Shown: piece after piece, positions 38,019-48,354 of the stretch
Numbering within the stretch: position 1 is the first letter of the stretch
How the letters are laid out: each line of letters opens with the position of its first letter
Assembly (NCBI RefSeq): GCF_014648815.1
Contig: NZ_BMRV01000001.1
Coordinates: 1 to 64,000, forward strand
Direction of reading: 5' to 3'
DNA: 64,000 nucleotides
Origin: Streptomyces flaveolus
Lineage (GTDB): Bacteria; Actinomycetota; Actinomycetes; Streptomycetales; Streptomycetaceae
Position numbers and translations under genes: made by a program
Notes under the pieces: generated by a model
What the model was told of the DNA's origin: nothing
What the model saw: the letters and a program-made list of their open reading frames with translations, nothing else
Database searches by the model: none

Positions 38019-40642
38019 GCACGCCCACGAGCACGGCGACGGGGGCGGGCGCCGACGCCCGCGCTGCCGTGCATGCCGCGTCCGGGCATCGGCTCGGTGC
38101 CGCCCGGCCCCGGCAGGAAGGCCCCACGGACCTGCGGCTCGTGCCGCCGGCGTTGGCGGCCTGGGCAACGGCGGCGCTGCTGCTGGACGCGGCGCCGGAC
38201 TGGTCGCTCGGTGTGGTGCTCGGCTGCGTGGTGACGGCCGGCGCGCTGCTGCTGGGGGCGCGACGGCGCGCCGCACGTGGGTGGGCACCCGTGTCGGTCG
38301 CCGCCGTGCTGCTCTGCGTGGCCGCGTCCGCCGCCTCGGCGGCGCTGCACGGAGCGGACCTGCGCCGCGGCCCCGTGCCCGCGCTGGCCCGGCAGTACGC
38401 CACCGTGACCGCCGAGGTGGAGATCACCGCCGACCCCCGGCTCACCCGGACCCGCGTCCGCGGGGACCGTGCGACGCCGCCGGCCGTGGTGATCGAGGCC
38501 GACGTACGCCGGGTGGCGCAGGCGGACGGGAGGACGGTGGCGACACGGGCGCCGGTGCTGGTGATCGTCGATGCCGGTGCTGCTGGTGTCGACGTCGGCC
38601 CCGGCACCCGGGTGCCGGCTGTGGGCCCAGCGCCGCAACGCACCCGCGTCTCCGGTGGCGGGCCGGGTGCCGAGCCGTGGCTCGCCCTGCTGCCGAGCAC
38701 GCGGTTGCGCGTCGTCGCGCGGACGGCGCCTCCGAAGGTGAGCGGTGACCGGGTCGCCGCCGTACTGCGGGTGCGCGGCCGGGAGGCGCCGGACGTGGTG
38801 GCCGGGCCGTCCGGGCCGCAGCGGTTGGCCGGGCGGCTGCGCGCCGGACTGCGGGAGGCCACCGACGGGCTGTCGGCGGACGCGCGGGCGCTGCTGCCGG
38901 GTCTGGTCGTCGGGGACACCTCCCGGATCACTCCGGACCTGGACGAGGCGTTCAAGGAGACCGACCTGGCGCACACGCTGGCGGTGTCCGGCGCCAACTT
39001 CACCATCCTGCTCGCCCTGTTGCTCGGACCGCCGGGGCTCGCCCAGCACAGCGAGCGCCGAGGCCTGGCGCCCCGCCTCGGCATCTCCCTGCGCGGGACC
39101 GCGCTGCTCGGCGGGGTGCTCGCACTCGGCTTCGTCGTGGTGTGCCGGCCCGATCCGAGCGTGCTGCGGGCCGCCGCCTGCGGCGCCGTCGCCCTGCTCG
39201 CCCTCGCGACCGGACGCCGCAGATCCCTGCTCCCGGCACTGGCGACGGCCGTCCTGCTGCTGGTGCTGTACGACCCGTGGCTGGCCCGCAGTTACGGCTT
39301 CCTGCTCTCCGTGCTGGCCACCGGCGCCCTGCTCACGCTGGCGCCACGGTGGAGCGCGGCGCTGCGCCGGCGCCGGGTCCCTCCCCGGCTGGCCGAGGCG
39401 CTGGCCGCCGCGGGGGCCGCGCAGGCGCTGTGCGCACCGGTGGTCGCCGTGCTGTCGGCGCGGGTGAGCCTGGTGGCGGTGCCGTGCAACCTGCTCGTGG
39501 AGTTCGCGGTGGCGCCGGCCACGGTGCTGGGCTTCGCGGCCCTGGCGACGGCGCCGCTGTCGCTGCCGGTGGCCAAGGCATGCGCCTGGTGCGCGGGTTG
39601 GCCGGCCGAGTGGATCGCCGGGATCGCCCGCACCGGGGCCGCGCTGCCCGGCGCGGGAGTGGACTGGCCGGGCAGCTGGACGGGGGCTGCGCTGCTCGCC
39701 CTCGCCACGGTGGGTGTGCTGCTCGTCGGCCGGCGGTTGCTGAGGCACCCGTGGTGGTGCGGTGTCTGCGCGCTGCTGCTGGTGCTGGTGGTGGTGCAAC
39801 CGGGGCCGCTGCCGCGGGTGATCACGGGGTGGCCGCCGCCGGGCTGGCGGATGGTGATGTGCGACGTGGGACAGGGGGACGCCATGGTGCTCGCGGCCGG
39901 CCCGGGCGCGGGAGTGGTCGTGGACGCAGGACCCGATCCGGCGCTCGTCGACCGCTGTCTGCGCTCGCTCGGCATCACCAGAGTTCCGCTGGTCGTACTG
40001 ACCCACTTCCACGCCGACCACGTGGCGGGACTGCCCGGGGTGCTGCGGGGCCGCCCGGTGGGCGCGATCGAGACGACCGGGCTGGAGGAGCCCGCGGACC
40101 AGGCCGAGTTCGTCCGCAGACAGGCGGCGGCACGCAGGATCCCCGTGCGGCATGCGGTCGCCGGGGAACAGCGGCGGGCCGGTCCGCTGTCCTGGGAGGT
40201 GGTCTGGCCGCCGCCGACGCCAGGTCCGGGCACGGTGCCGGGCACACCGACGGCCCCGGCACCGGAGAGCACGGAGGGCCCCAACGACGCCAGCGTCACC
40301 CTGCTGGTGCGGACGGCCGGGCTGCGCCTGCTGCTGCTCGGGGACCTCGAACCCCCGGCTCAGCAGGAACTGGCGAGGTCGCCGGTGGCAGCGCAGCTGG
40401 CAGGGGTCGACGTGCTCAAGGTGGCCCACCACGGCTCCGCCCACCAGGATCCGGGCCTGATGCGGCGGGTGGCGCCGCGCCTCGCGCTGATCAGCTGCGG
40501 AGAGGGCAACACGTACGGGCACCCGTCGCCCGCCACGGTCGCGGCACTGCGGGCCGGGGGCGCGACGGTCCTGCGGACGGACCGGGACGGGACGCTGGCG
40601 GTCACCGGCACGGAAGAGGCGCTGCGGGTGGCGGGAGACTGA
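38015..40642 (+). CDS. comEC: ComEC/Rec2 family membrane protein
   Basis: 875 residues. N-terminal membrane helices and an OB-like domain (TVTAEVEITADPRLTRTRV), then the Competence domain with many helices (~290-590, TDLAHTLAVSGANFTILLAL), then a metallo-beta-lactamase domain from about 610 (MCDVGQGDAMVL, THFHADHVAGLPG, VAHHGSAHQD). In competent bacteria ComEC is the DNA channel; the C-terminal domain may be a nuclease. It overlaps comEA by four bases. Its role in Streptomyces is unclear. The NAT gene starts four bases after the stop. Confidence 0.92.
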   Translation: MSTPTSTATGAGADARAAVHAASGHRLGAARPRQEGPTDLRLVPPALAAWATAALLLDAAPDWSLGVVLGCVVTAGALLLGARRRAARGWAPVSVAAVLLCVAASAASAALHGADLRRGPVPALARQYATVTAEVEITADPRLTRTRVRGDRATPPAVVIEADVRRVAQADGRTVATRAPVLVIVDAGAAGVDVGPGTRVPAVGPAPQRTRVSGGGPGAEPWLALLPSTRLRVVARTAPPKVSGDRVAAVLRVRGREAPDVVAGPSGPQRLAGRLRAGLREATDGLSADARALLPGLVVGDTSRITPDLDEAFKETDLAHTLAVSGANFTILLALLLGPPGLAQHSERRGLAPRLGISLRGTALLGGVLALGFVVVCRPDPSVLRAAACGAVALLALATGRRRSLLPALATAVLLLVLYDPWLARSYGFLLSVLATGALLTLAPRWSAALRRRRVPPRLAEALAAAGAAQALCAPVVAVLSARVSLVAVPCNLLVEFAVAPATVLGFAALATAPLSLPVAKACAWCAGWPAEWIAGIARTGAALPGAGVDWPGSWTGAALLALATVGVLLVGRRLLRHPWWCGVCALLLVLVVVQPGPLPRVITGWPPPGWRMVMCDVGQGDAMVLAAGPGAGVVVDAGPDPALVDRCLRSLGITRVPLVVLTHFHADHVAGLPGVLRGRPVGAIETTGLEEPADQAEFVRRQAAARRIPVRHAVAGEQRRAGPLSWEVVWPPPTPGPGTVPGTPTAPAPESTEGPNDASVTLLVRTAGLRLLLLGDLEPPAQQELARSPVAAQLAGVDVLKVAHHGSAHQDPGLMRRVAPRLALISCGEGNTYGHPSPATVAALRAGGATVLRTDRDGTLAVTGTEEALRVAGD

Positions 40643-40646
40643 GGGC

Positions 40647-41474
40647 ATGAAGAGATCACAGATCGACGCCTATCTCCGCCGGCTGGGAGCCGAGCACCCG
40701 GCATCGCCCACCGTCGACGCCCTGCGTGAGCTGCACCTGCGCCATCTGCGGACGGTGCCTTTCGAGAACCTGTCCGTCCACCTGGGCGAGGAGATCGTGC
40801 TGGAGGAGGAGCGGCTGCTGGACAAGGTCGTGGGCGCCCGGCGCGGCGGGTTCTGCTACGAACTCAACGGTCTCTTCGGCGCGTTGCTGAGCGCACTCGG
40901 GTACGAGGTCACGCTGCTCGCGGCGCGGGTCTACGGGGACGGAGGCGTGCTCGGGATTCCGTACGACCATCTGGCGCTGCTGGTACGGACGGTGGACGGG
41001 GGCGGTTGGCTGGCGGACGTCGGGTTCGGGGCGCACAGCCACCGGCCGCTGGAGTTCGGGGAGCGGGGCGAGCAGAAGGACCCCGGGGGGACGTTCCGGA
41101 TCGTCGAGGCGGGTCCGGACGCGGCCGGGGTGCGCGGTGCAGACGGCTCGGGCCGGGCCGCCGACCTGGACGTGCTGTGCGACGGGAAGCCCGTGTACCG
41201 GGTGGAGCCGCGCCCCAGGGTGCTCGGCGACTTCGTGTCCGGCGCGTGGTGGCACAGCACCTCGCCCCGGTCGCACTTCCTGCAGTCGCCGGTGTGCTCA
41301 CGGCTCACGGACGACGGAGGAAGGATCACGCTCAGCGGGCGCCGGCTCACGACGACGGCCGCCGACGGGGGACGGGAGGCACGCGAACTGGCGACGGACG
41401 GGGAGGTGCTGGCGGCGTACCGGGATCTCTTCGGCATCCACCTCGACCGGGTACCGGCTCTGCCCGGCCGGTGA
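40647..41474 (+). CDS. nat: Arylamine N-acetyltransferase
   Basis: 275 residues of the NAT family, which transfers acetyl groups from acetyl-CoA to arylamines. The Cys-His-Asp triad is visible: Cys in RRGGFCYELNGLFGALL near residue 70, His in PYDHLALLV, Asp in WLADVGFG. Length is normal. It starts four bases after comEC with a GAGG-like site, so it may be co-transcribed. In actinomycetes related genes act on xenobiotics or on polyketide starter arylamines; no such cluster is present here. Confidence 0.92.
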   Translation: MKRSQIDAYLRRLGAEHPASPTVDALRELHLRHLRTVPFENLSVHLGEEIVLEEERLLDKVVGARRGGFCYELNGLFGALLSALGYEVTLLAARVYGDGGVLGIPYDHLALLVRTVDGGGWLADVGFGAHSHRPLEFGERGEQKDPGGTFRIVEAGPDAAGVRGADGSGRAADLDVLCDGKPVYRVEPRPRVLGDFVSGAWWHSTSPRSHFLQSPVCSRLTDDGGRITLSGRRLTTTAADGGREARELATDGEVLAAYRDLFGIHLDRVPALPGR

Positions 41475-41534
41475 GAGACCGGCGGGACCCCACCTGGCGG
41501 TTCGCCGTCCGCACGGTGGCCGACAATGGGGCGT

Positions 41535-41780
41535 GTGAGTGACGTGAGACATGTCCTGGTGCTGCCCGACCGTGACGCCGCGGAGGAGGCGGCCCAGGAG
41601 CTCGGGGAGAGGTTCGGGCTCGCCGAGGAGCCGCAGCTCGTCCGGGACGCCCTGGCCGGCGAGGACGACGCCGAGGACGCCCAGTGGCTGGTCGTCCTGC
41701 GGGACGAGGGCGAACGGCTGGACCCCGGCGCGCTCGACGAGTTCGCGCGCGAATGGGACGGCTGGCGCGAGGAGCCCTAG
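41535..41780 (+). CDS. Small acidic hypothetical protein
   Basis: 81 residues, rich in Glu and Asp: VLVLPDRDAAEEAAQELGERFG, EDAQWLVVLRDE, EFAREWDGWREE. It looks like a small alpha/beta domain of the ribonuclease E inhibitor or RraB type, but this is only a shape impression. GTG 41535 is preferred over ATG 41526 because GACAAT ends seven bases upstream of it, a leaderless pattern; the ATG lies inside that box. Function unknown. Confidence 0.65.
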   Translation: MSDVRHVLVLPDRDAAEEAAQELGERFGLAEEPQLVRDALAGEDDAEDAQWLVVLRDEGERLDPGALDEFAREWDGWREEP

Positions 41781-41940
41781 GGGGTGTCGTGCGGATATTG
41801 CCGGGGTCGCGTCTGCAAGGCACCGTTGCCCGGAGTCGGCCTGATCCGAACGGCACCCCCTGGCCGCCGCCGGAGCCGCCGGGACCGCGGGGCGTCGCGG
41901 GCGGGGCTGGTTGTCGGTGGTGCGTGCGATGCTTGTCGCG

Positions 41941-42930
41941 ATGGCCAGGAAGACTGCGAATGACGACCCTCTCGCCCCGGTGACCCTTGCCGTGGGCCAG
42001 GAGGACCTCCTGCTCGACCGTGCCGTGCAGGAGGTGGTGGCCGCGGCGAAGGCCGCCGACGCCGACACGGACGTCCGCGACCTGACCCCCGACCAGCTGC
42101 AGCCCGGCACGCTCGCCGAGCTCACCAGCCCCTCGCTCTTCGCCGAGCGCAAGGTCGTGGTCGTGCGCAACGCGCAGGACCTGTCCGCCGACACGGTCAA
42201 GGACGTCAAGGGCTACCTCGGAGCACCCGCCGAGGAGATCACCCTCGTCCTGCTGCACGCGGGCGGCGCCAAGGGCAAGGGCCTGCTGGACGCCGCGCGC
42301 AAGGCGGGGGCGCGCGAGGTGGCGTGCCCGAAGATGACCAAGCCCGCGGACCGGCTGGCGTTCGTGCGGGGGGAGTTCCGCACCGCCGGGCGGTCGGCCA
42401 CCCCGGAGGCGTGCCAGGCGCTGGTCGACGCCATCGGCAGTGACCTGCGGGAGCTGGCGTCGGCGGTGTCCCAGCTGGCCGCGGACGTCGAGGGGACGAT
42501 CGACGAGGCGGTCGTCGGGCGGTACTACACCGGACGCGCCGAGGCCTCCAGCTTCACGGTCGCCGACCGGGCGGTCGAGGGACGGGCGGCGGAGGCACTG
42601 GAGGCGTTGCGCTGGTCGCTGGCGACCGGAGTGGCGCCCGTGCTGATCACCAGCGCGCTCGCCCAGGGCGTGCGGGCCATCGGCAAGCTGTCGTCCGCGC
42701 GCGGCGGACGCCCCGCCGACCTCGCCCGCGAGCTGGGGATGCCGCCGTGGAAGATCGACCGCGTCCGGCAGCAGATGCGCGGCTGGACGCCGGACGGCGT
42801 GTCCGTGGCCCTGCGCGCGGTGGCCGAGGCGGACGCCGGGGTCAAGGGCGGCAGCGACGACCCGGAGTACGCGCTGGAGAAGGCCGTCGTCACGATCGCA
42901 CGGGCGGCCCGGTCGAGGGGACGGGCGTAG
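41941..42930 (+). CDS. holA: DNA polymerase III delta subunit
   Basis: Clamp-loader delta subunit that opens the beta clamp. 329 residues from ATG 41941 (MARKTANDD); ATG 41929 is possible. Typical parts are LAVGQEDLLLDRAVQEVV, FAERKVVVVRNAQ, the lid region LVLLHAGGAKGKGL and the C-terminal collar helices LARELGMPPWKIDRVR. It follows comEA-comEC, the common holA neighbourhood. No ribosome site is visible before the start. Confidence 0.93.
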   Translation: MARKTANDDPLAPVTLAVGQEDLLLDRAVQEVVAAAKAADADTDVRDLTPDQLQPGTLAELTSPSLFAERKVVVVRNAQDLSADTVKDVKGYLGAPAEEITLVLLHAGGAKGKGLLDAARKAGAREVACPKMTKPADRLAFVRGEFRTAGRSATPEACQALVDAIGSDLRELASAVSQLAADVEGTIDEAVVGRYYTGRAEASSFTVADRAVEGRAAEALEALRWSLATGVAPVLITSALAQGVRAIGKLSSARGGRPADLARELGMPPWKIDRVRQQMRGWTPDGVSVALRAVAEADAGVKGGSDDPEYALEKAVVTIARAARSRGRA

Positions 42931-43033
42931 CCCGGATACGCGGGCGGTGATCGAGTCGACCCCGCGATCTTTGAAGAGGAGAATCGGATGTGTCAGCCGT
43001 AGGTCGCCCAGGTACGGAGAGGTGGCGAGCGCG

Positions 43034-43429
43034 ATGGCTGAACACCCGAACGCACAGCTGGCCCGCAAGGGTTACGAGGCCTTCATCCGCGGGGACATGG
43101 ACACCCTGCGCACGATGCTGGCGGCGGACGCCACACACCATGTGCCGGGGACCGGTGTGCTGGCCGGTGACTTCAAGGGCCAGGACGAGATCCTCGACAT
43201 GTACCGGCGGCTCGGTGAGGAGACCGACGGGACGTTCACGGTCGAGCTGCGGCAGGTCCTGGTCGACGGCCGGGGGCACGCCGTGACCCTGCACCATCTG
43301 ACGGCCGACCGGCGGGGCAAGCACCTGGACCAGGACGGAGGCATCGTCTTCCGGATCGTCGGCGACAAGATGACGGACCTGGACGAGTGCATCGCGGACA
43401 TCGACGCGATGAACGACTTCTGGTCCTAG
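43034..43429 (+). CDS. SnoaL-like (NTF2 fold) protein
   Basis: 131 residues of the SnoaL/ketosteroid isomerase-like fold: AQLARKGYEAFIRGDMDTLR, DATHHVPGTGVLAGDFKGQD, VTLHHLTADRRGKHLD, GIVFRIVGDKMTDLDEC. Family members are cyclases, isomerases or non-enzymatic stress proteins, and the sequence does not decide. ATG 43034 follows GAGAGG at ~11 bases. It is convergent with rpsT across a strong hairpin. Confidence 0.85.
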   Translation: MAEHPNAQLARKGYEAFIRGDMDTLRTMLAADATHHVPGTGVLAGDFKGQDEILDMYRRLGEETDGTFTVELRQVLVDGRGHAVTLHHLTADRRGKHLDQDGGIVFRIVGDKMTDLDECIADIDAMNDFWS

Positions 43430-43435
43430 ACGATG

Positions 43436-43486
43436 CCGAAGGCCCCGGTGCCCGTCCTGGGGAGGACGGGGCACCGGGGCCTTCGG
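43436..43486. terminator. Bidirectional terminator between SnoaL-like gene and rpsT
   Basis: A 23-base stem with one bulged G: 43436-43458 pairs with 43463-43486 around a 4-base loop. It starts 6 bases after the SnoaL-like stop. A second imperfect hairpin, GGACCCATGC/GCATGGGTCC at 43499-43508 and 43531-43540, lies closer to rpsT. Confidence 0.88.
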
Positions 43487-43612
43487 ATTCAAGCTCGAGG
43501 ACCCATGCCCGCGTGGCGAACGCAGGCCGCGCATGGGTCCGGGGTGCCGGACGGGAGCGGATGAGAGAGGGCCCGCTCTGGGTCCTTCCGGCGATCAGAC
43601 CAGATAAGAGGT

Positions 43613-43879
43613 TCAGCCCTTGAGGGCGCCGACCTTCTGCGCCAGCGCCGACTTCTTGTTGGCGGCCTGGTTCTTGTGGATGACGCCCTTGGAGACGGCC
43701 TTGTCGAGCTGGCGCGACGCAACGCGCTGGTACTCGGTGGCCTTCTCGACGTCGCCCGCGGCAGCGGCCTCACGAGCCTTGCGGATCGCGGTCTTCAGAG
43801 AGGACTTGACGGCCTTGTTGCGCAGCCGGGCCTTCTCGTTGGTCTTGTTCCGCTTGATCTGGGACTTGATGTTCGCCAC
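43613..43879 (-). CDS. rpsT: 30S ribosomal protein S20
   Basis: 88 residues, all-helical and basic: [20 protein letters not shown] at the N terminus and [17 protein letters not shown] near the end, typical S20. It is transcribed away from lepA, a common actinobacterial arrangement. Confidence 0.97.
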   Translation of the reverse strand: MANIKSQIKRNKTNEKARLRNKAVKSSLKTAIRKAREAAAAGDVEKATEYQRVASRQLDKAVSKGVIHKNQAANKKSALAQKVGALKG

Positions 43880-43980
43880 GAATGAGCCTTTGCAGGTTCA
43901 GGCACGGGGCCGTACGGGTCCCGGGCCGATGATTTCTTGAGGAGTGCCTCGCGCTGAGAGGGCATGAGACACAGCCCCCC

Positions 43981-44010
43981 ACACTACCAGCGGCCCGCTG
44001 ACTGGCCCAA
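43981..44010 (-). promoter_or_regulatory. Promoter of rpsT
   Basis: On the minus strand TTGGGC (44010-44005), 18 bases, TAGTGT (43986-43981). Transcription would begin near 43974, ~95 bases before the rpsT start. The match is moderate. Confidence 0.45.
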
Positions 44011-44129
44011 ACTCGTCCCCAACCCCTCCCCAACCCCTCCTGGTCCCCGCCCGTGGGACCATGGAGGCTACGTAACGATCCGACCCGAGACCGCAGACAC
44101 TGCGGACGCCTCAAGAATCAGGACCCTGC

Positions 44130-45998
44130 GTGCCCGCGATCCCCAGCCATGTGCCCGAGCCGAGCCGTACCGACCCGGCGCTGATCCGCAATTTCTGCAT
44201 CATCGCGCACATCGACCACGGCAAGTCCACGCTCGCCGACCGGATGCTCCAGCTGACCGGTGTGGTCGAGCAGCGGCAGATGCGCGCCCAGTACCTCGAC
44301 CGCATGGACATCGAGCGCGAGCGCGGCATCACGATCAAGTCCCAGGCGGTGCGGTTGCCGTGGGCCCCGACCCACGACAAGAGTGACACGCACATCCTCA
44401 ACATGATCGACACCCCCGGGCACGTCGACTTCACCTACGAGGTCTCGCGGTCGCTCGCCGCGTGCGAGGGCACCATCCTCCTCGTCGACGCCGCCCAGGG
44501 CATCGAGGCCCAGACCCTCGCCAACCTCTACCTGGCGATGGAGAACGACCTCACGATCATCCCCGTGCTGAACAAGATCGACCTGCCGGCCGCGCAGCCC
44601 GAGAAGTTCGCCGAGGAGCTCGCCAACCTGGTCGGCTGCGACCCCGACGACGTGCTGAAGGTCTCCGCCAAGACCGGTCTCGGCGTCGACGCGCTGCTGG
44701 ACAAGGTCGTCGCCGAGATCCCCGCCCCGGTCGGCGTCAAGGACGCCCCCGCCCGCGCGATGATCTTCGACTCGGTCTACGACTCCTACCGCGGTGTCGT
44801 GACGTACGTCCGTGTCATCGACGGCCAGCTCGGCAAGCGCGAGCGCATCAAGATGATGTCGACCGGCGCCACCCACGAGCTGCTGGAGATCGGCACCAAC
44901 TCCCCGGAGATGCTCGGCGCCGACGGTCTCGGCGTCGGCGAGGTGGGCTACCTGATCACCGGCGTGAAGGACGTCCGCCAGTCCAAGGTCGGCGACACCG
45001 TCACCAGCCAGCACAAGGGCGCCACGGAAGCGCTCGGCGGCTACAAGGACCCGAGGCCCATGGTCTTCTCGGGCCTGTATCCGCTGGACGGCTCCGACTA
45101 CCCCGAGCTGCGCGAGGCCCTCGACAAGCTCCAGCTCAACGACGCCGCCCTGGTCTACGAGCCGGAGACCTCCGCCGCCCTCGGCTTCGGTTTCCGCGTC
45201 GGCTTCCTCGGCCTGCTGCACCTCGACGTGATCCGCGAGCGGCTGGAGCGCGAGTTCGGGCTCGACCTGATCGCCACCGCGCCCAACGTGGTCTACCGCG
45301 TGATCATGGAGGACGGCACCGAGCACACCGTCACCAACCCGAGCGAGTTCCCCGAGGGCAAGATCAACGAGGTGTACGAGCCGGTCGTGCGGGCGACGAT
45401 CCTCGCGCCGACCGAGTTCATCGGCTCGATCATGGAGCTGTGCCAGACCCGGCGCGGCACCCTGCTCGGCATGGACTACCTCTCCGAGGACCGGGTCGAG
45501 ATCCGCTACACCCTCCCGCTCGCGGAGATCGTCTTCGACTTCTTCGACCAGCTGAAGTCCAAGACCCGCGGTTACGCCTCGCTGGACTACGAGCCCACCG
45601 GCGAGCAGACCTCCAGCCTGGTCAAGGTCGACATCCTGCTGCACGGCGACAAGGTGGACGCCTTCTCGGCGATCACCCACAAGGACGCGGCGTACGCGTA
45701 CGGCGTGCGGCTCGTCGCCAAGCTGCGCGAGCTGATCCCGCGCCAGGCCTTCGAGGTGCCCATCCAGGCCGCCATCGGCTCCCGGGTGATCGCCCGCGAG
45801 ACCATCCGCGCCATCCGCAAGGACGTCCTCGCCAAGTGCTACGGCGGTGACATCTCCCGTAAGCGGAAGCTGCTGGAGAAGCAGAAGGAAGGCAAGAAGC
45901 GGATGAAGATGGTGGGTTCCGTGGAGGTTCCGCAGGAAGCCTTCATCGCCGTCCTCTCCAGCGACGAAAGCGCGGGATCGGGCAAGGCCAAGAAGTAG
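44130..45998 (+). CDS. lepA: Elongation factor 4 (LepA)
   Basis: Ribosome-associated translational GTPase, 622 residues. G motifs: [36 protein letters not shown]. Domains II-III, the EF-G-like domain V ([12 protein letters not shown]) and the LepA-specific C-terminal domain ([20 protein letters not shown]) are all present. GTG 44130 follows AGGA at 6 bases. A ~30-residue N-terminal extension is usual in actinobacteria. Confidence 0.97.
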   Translation: MPAIPSHVPEPSRTDPALIRNFCIIAHIDHGKSTLADRMLQLTGVVEQRQMRAQYLDRMDIERERGITIKSQAVRLPWAPTHDKSDTHILNMIDTPGHVDFTYEVSRSLAACEGTILLVDAAQGIEAQTLANLYLAMENDLTIIPVLNKIDLPAAQPEKFAEELANLVGCDPDDVLKVSAKTGLGVDALLDKVVAEIPAPVGVKDAPARAMIFDSVYDSYRGVVTYVRVIDGQLGKRERIKMMSTGATHELLEIGTNSPEMLGADGLGVGEVGYLITGVKDVRQSKVGDTVTSQHKGATEALGGYKDPRPMVFSGLYPLDGSDYPELREALDKLQLNDAALVYEPETSAALGFGFRVGFLGLLHLDVIRERLEREFGLDLIATAPNVVYRVIMEDGTEHTVTNPSEFPEGKINEVYEPVVRATILAPTEFIGSIMELCQTRRGTLLGMDYLSEDRVEIRYTLPLAEIVFDFFDQLKSKTRGYASLDYEPTGEQTSSLVKVDILLHGDKVDAFSAITHKDAAYAYGVRLVAKLRELIPRQAFEVPIQAAIGSRVIARETIRAIRKDVLAKCYGGDISRKRKLLEKQKEGKKRMKMVGSVEVPQEAFIAVLSSDESAGSGKAKK

Positions 45999-46034
45999 CC
46001 GCGGCCCTTCCCGTACACCACGGGCAAAGCGGAC

Positions 46035-46076
46035 GCGAAGGGGCTCGCCGTACGAAAGTGCGGCGGGCCCCTTCGC
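46035..46076 (+). terminator. Terminator after lepA
   Basis: GCGAAGGGGC (46035-46044) pairs with GCCCCTTCGC (46067-46076), extended inward by CGCCG/CGGCG. It lies 37 bases after the lepA stop. Confidence 0.8.
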
Positions 46077-46120
46077 ATGTCACGGGCGGGCCTTTGTGTG
46101 AAGTGACAGGGCGCGGAGTC

Positions 46121-46149
46121 TTACGCGCGGGCCGGTCGCCCTTTACTCT
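46121..46149 (+). promoter_or_regulatory. Candidate fadD promoter
   Basis: TTACGC (46121-46126), 17 bases, TACTCT (46144-46149). Transcription would begin near 46156. The palindrome at 46168-46177 would then lie at about +12 to +21. Confidence 0.45.
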
Positions 46150-46167
46150 GATGCCTGCCCCATAGTT

Positions 46168-46177
46168 ACTCGCGAGT
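46168..46177. promoter_or_regulatory. Palindrome ACTCGCGAGT upstream of fadD, candidate operator
   Basis: A perfect 10-base palindrome within AT-richer flanks (AGTT before, TAAAC after), 106 bases before fadD. The same core forms the 12-base palindrome at 31702-31713. The position just downstream of a candidate promoter fits a repressor, for example one of the TetR family responding to acyl-CoA; the regulator itself is not in the window. Confidence 0.5.
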
Positions 46178-46283
46178 TAAACAACGGCCGGGAACGGTCG
46201 TGCGAGCACCAGCCCGAACACCGCCCGAGAGTGAAACCAGCCGCACCTGAGCCAGCCGCACCGTCGCGGGCCCGGAGGATGTC

Positions 46284-48161
<1,878 letters not shown>

Positions 48162-48191
48162 CGCCCGGACGGCGCGGTGCGTACGGCCGAT

Positions 48192-48226
48192 GCTCGAACA
48201 TGTCCGTCTTCCGGCCGTGTTCGAGC
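48192..48226 (+). terminator. Hairpin after fadD
   Basis: GCTCGAACA (48192-48200) pairs with TGTTCGAGC (48218-48226), loop of 17, 30 bases after the fadD stop. A plausible terminator, though a palindromic operator for the next gene cannot be excluded. Confidence 0.5.
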
Positions 48227-48354
48227 GTTCGCCTAGCACGGTTCTCACCCATGGCGGCCCACTTCGGTAACTCCACGCGTCCGGGCGGCGCCGGTCTGTC
48301 ACTCTGTCGGCAACGACTGCGAAGTATTCGCACGAACTGCCCGGGGAGCCGTCC

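Noticed and set aside
40647..43429. Arylamine N-acetyltransferase and SnoaL-like gene as part of a polyketide cluster
   Set aside because: No synthase, carrier protein, resistance or regulator gene is near; the surrounding genes are housekeeping.
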